Shown piece after piece: positions 8,046-15,072 of a DNA stretch of 18,619 nt. Source of the DNA: JBBDMC01 sp964441935 (GTDB lineage Bacteria; Pseudomonadota; Alphaproteobacteria; Rhizobiales; Kaistiaceae); NCBI GenBank assembly GCA_964441935.1, contig CAYTXI010000048.1:1-18619 (forward strand), read 5' to 3'. Numbering within the stretch: the stretch's first letter is position 1; each line of letters starts with the position of its first letter. The notes beneath the pieces are model-generated. The model did no database searches and had not been told where the DNA came from. It was given only the letters and a program-made list of their open reading frames with translations. Position numbers and translations under genes: made by a program.

Positions 8046-8057
8046 TGTTCATGAACA
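8046..8057. promoter_or_regulatory. Perfect 12-base palindrome upstream of the first ParB-like gene
   Basis: TGTTCATGAACA is an exact palindrome ending 30 bases before the ATG at 8088. Its size and position would suit an operator for a dimeric regulator, but no regulator is identified. The rest of the 7817-8087 interval holds only small hairpins, such as CCGCCG/CGGCGG at 7935-7952 and AGGCGC/GCGCCT at 8008-8039. Confidence 0.35.
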
Positions 8058-8087
8058 ATCCGGAACACAGAGCGCGGACCATGCACC

Positions 8088-8924
8088 ATGGATTCCGCAT
8101 TGGCGGTGAGCTTGGAAAACCGGCCTGCGCCGGTCGCAGAACAGGCAAACCCCGATGCATTTCGAGTATTGCTGACGGATAATGACAGCCTAGCGTCGGT
8201 GCATCGCCCAATGTTCCGTTCACTATTCCCACTTCGTGCCGGCCTTCCCGCCAAAGTCGCGGCACGCATCGGGATCGATCGTAAGAGGCCGGTGGTCGAG
8301 ATAGAGAAGTGCGCCGGCTATCGATTCCCACGCTTCGGGCCCGGGGGGGCTCACCCGTTGCAGCTTGCAGCCGCACTGTACGCGAAGTCGGGGAGTACTG
8401 ATGCGGCGACCCGCTTCCTCTACGACGAGATTGCCAAGTTCCGTCCCATGACCTTGGCTCAGTCCCTCTTCGACAGCAACGAGGCACGCTACGCGCCGTT
8501 GAACACTCTGCCTGCTCTCACGATCTTCCATCCGTGGAATAGAAAGATGCAGGTGGTTTCGGGTTTTCTCGGTCAGGGAAGCGACACCTACAAAGCGGTT
8601 TCTCGGGCCAAGCTGGCGGCGAAGGTGAAAGCGCTGACAACGCTGGTCGACTCGCTGGCGAGGCTAGGATACAGGCCGGAGGAATTTGGGTTTGTGCGGG
8701 GCTACTTCTTGCTTCGCAACTCCGAGTACCGGTTCCTCCTCACCGAGGGCACACACAGGGTGTCGTCGCTAGCCGCACTTGGATACGAAAGGATTGAGGT
8801 CCGACTTGCTCGCCGTCAAGCGGCCGTCGTTGATGTCGCTGACGTCGATCGATGGCCACATGTCCGGTCGGGCTATTGCTCCCGTGTCATGGCTTTGCAG
8901 CTGGTGTCCCGCTATTTCGACTGA
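8088..8924 (+). CDS. Uncharacterised protein with ParB-like GxHR box (paralogue 1)
   Basis: I do not recognise a named family for this 278-residue soluble protein. Its C-terminal half contains RPEEFGFVRGYFLL (196-209), EGTHRVSSLAALG (220-232) and DVDRWPHVRSG (252-262). The middle motif resembles the GxHRxxAL box of ParB/sulfiredoxin-fold domains, which bind nucleotides or act as small-molecule kinases in some members. A second copy of the protein is encoded at 10365-11123, with the same three motifs and a comparable HPWN/LPWD site. The gene runs tail to tail into a methyltransferase gene with a 13-base overlap. The ATG lacks a convincing Shine-Dalgarno; the first 40 or so residues have no match in the paralogue, so the true start may be further in. 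Function is unknown; the context suggests glycan or lipid modification. Confidence 0.75.
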   Translation: MDSALAVSLENRPAPVAEQANPDAFRVLLTDNDSLASVHRPMFRSLFPLRAGLPAKVAARIGIDRKRPVVEIEKCAGYRFPRFGPGGAHPLQLAAALYAKSGSTDAATRFLYDEIAKFRPMTLAQSLFDSNEARYAPLNTLPALTIFHPWNRKMQVVSGFLGQGSDTYKAVSRAKLAAKVKALTTLVDSLARLGYRPEEFGFVRGYFLLRNSEYRFLLTEGTHRVSSLAALGYERIEVRLARRQAAVVDVADVDRWPHVRSGYCSRVMALQLVSRYFD

Positions 8925-9595
8925 GCAGGCCTGGGAGCCGACAACCGAAAAATGAAGTTGCGACGGCCTGCATAGTGGTCGCTCACTCGCTCGGTTTCGA
9001 CAACAAGTCCGCAGTCATGGATCAACCGGCGGATATCCACTTCCTCGTGGATGTGTCCGCCCGTCGTCTGGTATCCGCGCTTTATGCGTCGTTTTACACG
9101 CCGCCACTTTTCCTTCGCGTTCGTGAGCAAGGTCGGAATAAGAGGTGCGTTTGTCTCGCGAATGCGAACGTTGAAGATGAAGCCGTGGGCGCCGGCCCGC
9201 CGACCGGTTTCCAGTACGTGCCGTACGTTGTCCAGCGAGATCTTGTTGAGGAAGCGAACTGAAATCACCCAGTCGGCGGCGGGGTACGGATCTGTCAGCG
9301 CATTACCCACGATCGTTTGAATGGGATAGCCCAGTGCTTCGGCCTTTTTGCGCGCGATAGCCAGCATGTCGTCCGACACGTCGAAAAGCGTGGTTTGCGC
9401 TCCCCTCTGTTTCAGCGCTTCGAGCCAGCGGCCGGTTCCCCCTGGAATGTCAAGCACGCGCTCGCCGGGCTGAATGGCGGCAAGCTCCGGCAGGACCGCT
9501 GCCTGCTCGGCAATCCAGTTCTTGGAATTCTCGCGCCGCTTGTCGTAATCGGTCGCGTATTTACCGAAATAGACTTCTGACGCGTCCAATTTCAC
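8912..9595 (-). CDS. Class I SAM-dependent methyltransferase (tandem copy 1)
   Basis: The protein begins KLDASEVYFGKYATDYDKRR, then has the SAM-binding motif GERVLDIPGGTGRW, the acidic motif LFDVSDDML and a motif IV-like ADWVISVRF. This is a class I Rossmann methyltransferase of about 227 residues; the substrate is unknown. The frame is open upstream to 9700, but I choose the GTG at 9595. It has GGAAAGG upstream, lies 20 bases after the stop of the neighbouring methyltransferase gene, and gives a length close to the paralogue. Over half of the first 50 or so aligned residues are identical to the copy at 9616-10278, so the two arose by duplication. Its 3' end overlaps the first ParB-like gene by 13 bases. 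Confidence 0.88.
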   Translation of the reverse strand: MKLDASEVYFGKYATDYDKRRENSKNWIAEQAAVLPELAAIQPGERVLDIPGGTGRWLEALKQRGAQTTLFDVSDDMLAIARKKAEALGYPIQTIVGNALTDPYPAADWVISVRFLNKISLDNVRHVLETGRRAGAHGFIFNVRIRETNAPLIPTLLTNAKEKWRRVKRRIKRGYQTTGGHIHEEVDIRRLIHDCGLVVETERVSDHYAGRRNFIFRLSAPRPAQSK

Positions 9596-9615
9596 CGCGT
9601 GCTGACCTTTCCTTG

Positions 9616-10278
9616 TTATGCTGTCGTCAATGTGAAGATCGCGTACGTCCGGTCGTAACGCCGATCGATCACCGTTTCCCGCTCGATCGTCAATCCGCAT
9701 CCGGCGATAACGCCGCGCAGCGCCGTCTCCCTGTGAATGAAGGTTTTTGCCCGCGTCGTCAGACCAAGCCGGGTGCGAATGCCGCGCACGAAATAGCGGG
9801 CGTAAGCTCGAGCCATGTTGATTGGGCTCTGATTGTCCTCAAGATAATGCACCAACACCACGAACTTTCTCGCACCGGCCGCTTTGGCCTTTGCCAAGAC
9901 GCGCTCGATGTCAGCCATCGAAATCCAGACGAAGAAGCGGGTGCAGACCAGCCAGTCGGTGGGTGGGTAGGCGGGGGCGCCTAGCGCGTCCATTTCCAGC
10001 AACGTGGCCGGGAAATCCAACTCTTCGGCTTTCTGGTGGGCGAGGGCAAGCATATCGGCAGATATGTCGGCAAGCGTGACCCTCGCTCCCTGCAGTTTGT
10101 ATGTGGCCAGCCACCGCCCGGTGCCGGCCGCGATATCGAGCACGCGCTCGCCGGGCCGGATCGCGGCCAGTTCGGCCTCGACCGTCCGCTGCTCAATCTG
10201 CCAGTTCTTCTTGGTTTCGCGATCCTGATCGTAGTTCTTCGCGAATTCGCCGGTGTAGACCTGGGCAAGGCGGGGCAT
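9616..10278 (-). CDS. Class I SAM-dependent methyltransferase (tandem copy 2)
   Basis: From the ATG at 10278 the product is 220 residues. It starts MPRLAQVYTGEFAKNYDQDR and carries the SAM motif GERVLDIAAGTGRW, then LADISADML and TDWLVCTRF. The frame is open to 10371, but that would overlap the divergent ParB-like gene. The ATG at 10278 has GGAAGAAG nine bases upstream and aligns with the start of its paralogue. It is first in the two-gene unit with the copy at 8912-9595. The C-terminal parts of the two enzymes differ more than the SAM-binding halves, so they may act on different but related acceptors. The acceptor is not identifiable from sequence. Confidence 0.88.
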   Translation of the reverse strand: MPRLAQVYTGEFAKNYDQDRETKKNWQIEQRTVEAELAAIRPGERVLDIAAGTGRWLATYKLQGARVTLADISADMLALAHQKAEELDFPATLLEMDALGAPAYPPTDWLVCTRFFVWISMADIERVLAKAKAAGARKFVVLVHYLEDNQSPINMARAYARYFVRGIRTRLGLTTRAKTFIHRETALRGVIAGCGLTIERETVIDRRYDRTYAIFTLTTA

Positions 10279-10364
10279 AGATGGTTGCTTCTTCCGGTCG
10301 GCGGAATGCGCCACTATAGCAGTCGACCTCCCTGGGACAACGCGCCCGCACTCTCGGCGTCCGC

Positions 10365-11123
10365 ATGCCAAGACCTCAGACGATCCGAGCGTTTGCCGCG
10401 CCGTTGGTGCGTGCTCTCACGCCATCCGTCGCAGTTGCCGAACTGTCGATACCGGAGCTGAAGGCGCGACTTCGCCGCTACGGTGTGCGGCCGGCGGTGG
10501 ACGTCGCCAAGTTCGTCGCGTACCGCGGCCTTCGCTACGGGCCGCTGGGCAACGGACCGCACCAAGCGGCCGCCGCGGCCTGGCGGCGCACGAGCAGCAT
10601 GGAGGACGTGCGACGGACGATTGCCGACGAGGTCGGGAAGTTCCGGGCGTCTTCGTTGGCCGAAGCGTTATTCGGGGTCGACGATCCGTCGTTGCTCCCG
10701 CTGACCGAGATTCATCCGCTCGACAAATTCTTGCCCTGGGACGGGAGGATGCCGGGTGAGCTCGTGGTCGACGACCCCAACCTGGGAGACGATCGCGAGG
10801 CCAGGGTCGCGGTCGAGACGGAGCGCATCGTTGCCATCATGCGGTCGTTCGCCGAACGCGGTTACTGCCCCGAGGCTTTTCGCAAAGGCTTCATTCGCGG
10901 CTATTTTCTCGTTCGCGGCGACGATTACCGCTTCTATGTGAAGGGCGGGCGCCACCGCGTCGCCGTTCTGGCGGCGCTTGGCGAAAGCCCGGTCCGCGTG
11001 CGCCTTGCCAGCCATACGCCGCGTTTTGTCGACATTGCCGACGTGGACCGTTGGCCCCACGTTCGCTCCGGGTTCGTCTCGCGCGATCTGGCCCTCAGGG
11101 TGATGCACTCGTTCTTCGCGTGA
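10365..11123 (+). CDS. Uncharacterised protein with ParB-like GxHR box (paralogue 2)
   Basis: This 252-residue protein is a clear relative of the one at 8088-8924. Shared blocks are KFVAYRGLRYGPLGNGPHQ with the counterpart GYRFPRFGPGGAHP, LPWD at 123-126, FIRGYFLVRGDDYRF, GGRHRVAVLAALG at 194-206 and DVDRWPHVRSG at 226-236. No signal peptide or membrane segment is obvious. The gene diverges from the methyltransferase gene that starts at 10278, leaving an 86-base shared promoter region, and overlaps the convergent GT8 gene by 29 bases. The ATG has no strong Shine-Dalgarno. I cannot name a function; DNA partitioning is unlikely because there is no helix-turn-helix domain and no ParA neighbour. 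Confidence 0.77.
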   Translation: MPRPQTIRAFAAPLVRALTPSVAVAELSIPELKARLRRYGVRPAVDVAKFVAYRGLRYGPLGNGPHQAAAAAWRRTSSMEDVRRTIADEVGKFRASSLAEALFGVDDPSLLPLTEIHPLDKFLPWDGRMPGELVVDDPNLGDDREARVAVETERIVAIMRSFAERGYCPEAFRKGFIRGYFLVRGDDYRFYVKGGRHRVAVLAALGESPVRVRLASHTPRFVDIADVDRWPHVRSGFVSRDLALRVMHSFFA

Positions 11124-12066
11124 AGCGGCGGGCCAGTTTGGGGACGCGGCCCGCCCAGCGCCTCAGACGCATACGGTTGGCGCGCAAGCCGCGCGCCACT
11201 GGTCCGACAAGTGGCCTGTCTCCGAATGGCGTGTCAGCTCGCAGGTCGAGGAAGATGTTCTGGGCTGGGTGGTTGCAGTTGGTAAAGTTTGGCTTGTAGC
11301 GCCCCAGATAATGAATGATTCGCGCGGCCTCGAAATCGGCGGCGGGAGTTGTCACGTAGCCCTTCGTCGTACTCTCGTACATGTTCCAGGTCCGGTCGAG
11401 CTTGACGAAGTTGCCCTGAATCGCGGCGTTCAGGAGGGCCTGATCCATCGCGCGCATGAACTGCGGATGGTTGCGCGCCAGCGCGCGCACAGCGCCGCCG
11501 ATGTTGTCGGACTTCCAGCGCGCCAGGTCGATCAGCAGGACGCCGGCGTTGCAGTACGGCGTATCGCGCGAGACGCCGAATGATGCGAACCATTCACCAA
11601 GCCGCGTTGCGGGGACCGCGTAAGCGGCAAGGGGTTTGCCTTGCATGTCGAGGTTGGCCAGTGGCGAGAGATCGCCGTTAACGATCGTATCGCAATCGAG
11701 GTAGAGCACCCGCCCTTTCTCCTGCGCGAGCAGTTCGGGAATGAGAAGGCGGGCGTAGGAAGTTGCCGACACGAACCCGTGTGTCCCGACGTTGGCAAAC
11801 GCAGTTATCTCCGTTTTGTGCAGCTCGTGAATCGCTAGACTGTCCGATGCGAAGCTCTGGCGCAGTAGGTCCTTGTCACCGTTCGAAACCCGATGACAGA
11901 AGACGTGGACCGATTTCACCGCAGGTCCCGCATTGCGTCGAATCGAGGCCAACCACACGGCCGTCAGTTCCACGAAGTCGGAATCGGTCGCTGTGGCGAC
12001 GATGAGACTCTTGATCCCGCTCCCATGCTGATTCGGTGTGATCTGCGGGGGCGCCGGTTCGGCCAC
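11095..12066 (-). CDS. Glycosyltransferase family 8 protein
   Basis: The 323-residue protein has the GT8 pattern: LYLDCDTIVNGDLSPL with the metal-binding DCD at 124-126, YCNAGVLLIDLARW (171-184), DQALLN (208-213) and HYLGRYKP (252-259). GT8 enzymes are retaining transferases that use UDP-sugars, as in LgtC and lipopolysaccharide glucosyl- or galactosyltransferases. The C-terminus is strongly basic (RRWAGRVPKLARRFTRR), which in this family often mediates membrane contact. The start is a GTG with GGAG six bases upstream. It follows the LicD-methyltransferase fusion gene by 14 bases, so the two are co-transcribed and probably act on the same glycan. Its 3' end overlaps the second ParB-like gene by 29 bases. 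Confidence 0.92.
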   Translation of the reverse strand: MAEPAPPQITPNQHGSGIKSLIVATATDSDFVELTAVWLASIRRNAGPAVKSVHVFCHRVSNGDKDLLRQSFASDSLAIHELHKTEITAFANVGTHGFVSATSYARLLIPELLAQEKGRVLYLDCDTIVNGDLSPLANLDMQGKPLAAYAVPATRLGEWFASFGVSRDTPYCNAGVLLIDLARWKSDNIGGAVRALARNHPQFMRAMDQALLNAAIQGNFVKLDRTWNMYESTTKGYVTTPAADFEAARIIHYLGRYKPNFTNCNHPAQNIFLDLRADTPFGDRPLVGPVARGLRANRMRLRRWAGRVPKLARRFTRRTSASP

Positions 12067-12080
12067 GATCTACTCCGAGT

Positions 12081-13844
12081 TCAGGTTCCCGACGCTGGCT
12101 TACGCGCGACGACTCGGCAGAGGTGGGGATCCTCGCCGTCGACAACGGACAAACCGGTGCCGGCATTTTCGTGGATGATTCTGAACCCAAGATCGACCAG
12201 CTTGTCGCAAAACTCTGACGGCTTGATATAGCGACGAAAGTGATCGCCGTGAGTCTTCAGGCGGCCGGCATCCTCGTTCGTCCGAAACTCGGCTGCTAGG
12301 AAAACCTCGTCTTGTAGCAAGTCGACGACGGTGTTGAGAATTGCGTCCTCCGTGTCTTCTGGAACGGCATGAAGAAAGAAGCGCATGTAGAAAACGAGGG
12401 GCGTGTCACCGTCACGACTGCGCGTGAAGGAACTCATTCCGAGCAACGACTCCAACGTCGGGCGCTCAGCCAAGTCCCCAACGAGGAATCGAAGCTGGTC
12501 TTGTCGGTCTTCACACTTCTCGTGGGCTCGTTCGATGCCGCTCGTGGAGCGATCGATGGCGAAAACCACGTTGCCTCGATTTGCGAAGAAGATTGCGTCT
12601 CTGCCCTCTCCGCATCCAAGCTCGACAATCAGCTTTCTGCCGGGCAGGAAACCTTCGACGAATGTTGCGAACGTAGACGGCTCACTAAATGAGTGCGTGC
12701 GATAGAAAGTGTTCCAATGGCTCGCGGCCCCTGTGATTTCGCGCTCGCCGCCGGCAGAGGTGCGGAATCTTTCTCTCTCGCTTTCACTCATGAAGTAGGC
12801 GGGATCCGCCTTGATGGTGACGGCACGGTGAGAAAACCCGGGATTCGGGAACCGCCACCCTTCGCCGTAAAGCTGTAAGACTATCTCCTCGCTGTTTTCC
12901 GGTATGGCGAATTTGAAATTGCCGATCGGTGCGTCCTCAAACCGAAAGAACGCTTCGGATTTCTTCTGCTCCGGACCGTGGTAGCCGTATGAGATTCGGA
13001 AATTGTCTTGATCGTCGAACCAAGACCAAAAGAGATCAATCTCACTCCCATTCTTTCGATCGCGAATCTTGACGCTGCGTTTGCGGAACTCAATGGCAAA
13101 GCCTTGGTCGCTTACGAACTGGCAGATGTCGATCACTTCTTTAATGATAGCGTCGCGCGTCGAATGCCTTGAAATGTACGTTGCGTCGAAATCGTCGTCG
13201 TTCTTTATGTAGTTCCCCTCGCGGACCGCTCCGAGAAGGGTTCCATAGATGGGAAAGACCACATACCCAAACTTGGCTCGAATGAGCCGAGCCACATGTT
13301 TGAAGTGGTCGTGGACGTTGCGTTGCCATTCCGCATTGTGGCCTAGCGCGGGGAGAAGCCGCCCGCCCTTCGAAAAGATGTAGCCGTTGGCAAGTCTCGC
13401 GGCCAACTCTGGGACTCGGCTGCTCCCTGGCGTCAGCCTTCGATAAAACCGGCCCCAACCTGCAATTGGGAGAGGGACGCCGTCGTACTCGACGGTTATC
13501 ACGTCGTTCCATCCAAGATACCGCCAAAGCTCACGTAGCGGCCTCAGGAACGGGACGTAGTCGACGTTGCCGCGGAAGACGATGTTTCTATCGGGGAGTG
13601 CGTTGGCGACGAGGATACCGTTTACCCTTATCGCGATGGGGTATGTGTTGTCGTCTCGTCGCTTGACCCATCCGTAGATGCGTCCCTTGCGCAACATGAA
13701 GACGACGCCGGGCCCGTCGCGCCCATCTGGAATGTGCCGCATCGCTCGGCGAAACAATGCCTCGGCCCCCGCCAGATTCCTCTTTCGCTCTTTTCGCCGA
13801 GCGAGATACGAATGAGAGACTGCCAGAGGTCGTAGACGAATCAC
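12081..13844 (-). CDS. LicD-family transferase fused to a SAM methyltransferase
   Basis: Counting from the GTG at 13844 (587 residues), the N-terminal 170 residues contain a beta-rich region. A LicD-type domain follows, with FPIYGTLLGAVREG and an acidic NDDDFD cluster at about 198-220 and LYGEGWRFPNPGF near 325-337. Next is a class I methyltransferase domain with ELGCGEGRD at 408-416 and a C-terminal DHFRRYI block. LicD proteins transfer phosphocholine or similar phospho-groups to glycans. The frame is open to 14042, but that would overlap the divergent ELM1-like gene; the GTG at 13844 has GAGGG five bases upstream. Hand-counted lines give about 50-55% G+C, well below the neighbours, a sign of transfer. 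GT8 follows in the same operon. The start is the least certain part. Confidence 0.82.
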   Translation of the reverse strand: MIRLRPLAVSHSYLARRKERKRNLAGAEALFRRAMRHIPDGRDGPGVVFMLRKGRIYGWVKRRDDNTYPIAIRVNGILVANALPDRNIVFRGNVDYVPFLRPLRELWRYLGWNDVITVEYDGVPLPIAGWGRFYRRLTPGSSRVPELAARLANGYIFSKGGRLLPALGHNAEWQRNVHDHFKHVARLIRAKFGYVVFPIYGTLLGAVREGNYIKNDDDFDATYISRHSTRDAIIKEVIDICQFVSDQGFAIEFRKRSVKIRDRKNGSEIDLFWSWFDDQDNFRISYGYHGPEQKKSEAFFRFEDAPIGNFKFAIPENSEEIVLQLYGEGWRFPNPGFSHRAVTIKADPAYFMSESERERFRTSAGGEREITGAASHWNTFYRTHSFSEPSTFATFVEGFLPGRKLIVELGCGEGRDAIFFANRGNVVFAIDRSTSGIERAHEKCEDRQDQLRFLVGDLAERPTLESLLGMSSFTRSRDGDTPLVFYMRFFLHAVPEDTEDAILNTVVDLLQDEVFLAAEFRTNEDAGRLKTHGDHFRRYIKPSEFCDKLVDLGFRIIHENAGTGLSVVDGEDPHLCRVVARKPASGT

Positions 13845-14022
13845 TGGACCCTCGACGCGGCCAAACGCGCGCGTGAGTCCACTCCGGGGCCCAACCTGGA
13901 GGCGAGTGTTCCACACGTAGGCTTTGCTGTCCCGAACACGATTGCGACAATACAATGACGGTGAGTCCGGGGGCAAACGGTTGGTTGCGTGCCGTCTGAC
14001 AGCGGCTACTTCGGAGCGAACA

Positions 14023-15072
14023 ATGCGTGTCCTGGTGCTCAAAGATCGGCGGCCGGGCCACCATCACCAGGCCGAAGGCCTCGCGGCGATCATCGCGCGA
14101 ATGACGGACGTCGCGATCGAGCGCATCGACGTGCGGCCGCGTTTCCTGGCCCGCAATCGCGTTCGCAGGTTCGCTCTGCGCCATGCGCGCGACGCCGCCA
14201 GGATGCTCGACAGTCTCTACGGCATAGGGCTCGAAGGGCGCCCGCCGCCGGACGTCGTCACCGGGTCGGGGCGACCGACGGCCGCAGCCGGCATCCTGAT
14301 CGCCCGGGCCACCGGCGCCAAGTTCATCTATTCCGGGCATCTCCGCGACTATGACCTCGCGGACATCGACCTCGTCTTGGTGCGCTCCTCGCGTCAAGCG
14401 GGCGAACCGCATTGTGTGTTGGCGCCGATCCCGACGCTGGTCGATCCCGACGCGATGCGCCATCCAAGGGCGCTGCGCTCGCTGGCGGATCTCTCCGGCG
14501 CCGAGGTCGGCCTCCTTGTCGGTGGCAAAGCGCCGGGCTACCGCTTTGCTGAGGCCGATTGGCGGAGGCTCGCCGAGCTCGTCGCCGAGACGGGTAAGTC
14601 GTTCGGCATTCGCTGGAGCGTTTCAAATTCGCGCCGAACGCCCGATGTCGCCTCGCGGCTATTCTCCGATCTGGAGCAACAAGGGGCGATCGCGGAGTTC
14701 GTTGACGTCCGTCGCGTGGGTCCGGGATCCGCTGGTGCGCTCTTCGCCGGCGACGCGGTCGTCACGACGGAAGATTCGCTGACCATGATGGCCGAGGCGA
14801 TTGCCGCTTTGCGGCCGGTGATTGCGCTGAAGCCGGCGTCGGCGGCGAACACCTCCGCTTCCGAAGAGATCGCCACCATGGCGGCGATGGGTGGGCTTGC
14901 AATCCTCCCCATGCGCACGACTACGGCGGAGAGCTTCGGCAACGCTCTCACCCATCTGCGCGCCGCGGCGCGGGATCCGCGTGACGCCCTTGCCGAGGCG
15001 ATCGCTCCGGTTCTCGGTCTCGATCCCAAGGCCGGGGCGAAGCCTCGAGCCGCGGAGCCGGTCCGTGGATAG
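14023..15072 (+). CDS. ELM1/GtrOC1-family protein, putative glycosyltransferase-like
   Basis: The 349-residue product begins MRVLVLKDRRPGHHHQAEGL, matching the D-x-RPGH-x-x-Q motif that opens the Mito_fiss_Elm1 (DUF1022) family. GSGRPTAAAGILIARATGAK, a central GLLVGG and the C-terminal VTTEDSLTMMAEA also fit. The fold is related to GT-B glycosyltransferases. The plant member ELM1 acts in mitochondrial fission; bacterial members are uncharacterised and often lie near envelope genes. The ATG at 14023 is supported by GGAG six bases upstream; the frame is open to 13924, but without such a site. It overlaps the next glycosyltransferase gene by eight bases, so the two are translationally coupled, and it diverges from the LicD fusion gene. 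Confidence 0.87.
   Translation: MRVLVLKDRRPGHHHQAEGLAAIIARMTDVAIERIDVRPRFLARNRVRRFALRHARDAARMLDSLYGIGLEGRPPPDVVTGSGRPTAAAGILIARATGAKFIYSGHLRDYDLADIDLVLVRSSRQAGEPHCVLAPIPTLVDPDAMRHPRALRSLADLSGAEVGLLVGGKAPGYRFAEADWRRLAELVAETGKSFGIRWSVSNSRRTPDVASRLFSDLEQQGAIAEFVDVRRVGPGSAGALFAGDAVVTTEDSLTMMAEAIAALRPVIALKPASAANTSASEEIATMAAMGGLAILPMRTTTAESFGNALTHLRAAARDPRDALAEAIAPVLGLDPKAGAKPRAAEPVRG

Noticed and set aside
9596..9700. N-terminal extension of the first tandem methyltransferase to 9700
   Set aside because: It would overlap the upstream methyltransferase gene, has no counterpart in the paralogue, and the GTG at 9595 has a good ribosome binding site.
8088..11123. Plasmid or chromosome partitioning (ParB) function for the two ParB-like proteins
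   Set aside because: No DNA-binding helix-turn-helix, no ParA gene and no parS-like repeats are visible, and the neighbours are glycan and methyltransferase genes.
8088..14022. Phage, transposon or defence island
   Set aside because: No integrase, transposase, terminal repeats, tRNA attachment site, nuclease or toxin-antitoxin pattern was seen; the gene set fits surface modification better.
13845..14042. N-terminal extension of the LicD fusion to 14042
   Set aside because: It would overlap the start of the divergent ELM1-like gene and its translation looks non-coding. The GTG at 13844 has a GAGGG site. An intermediate start cannot be excluded.
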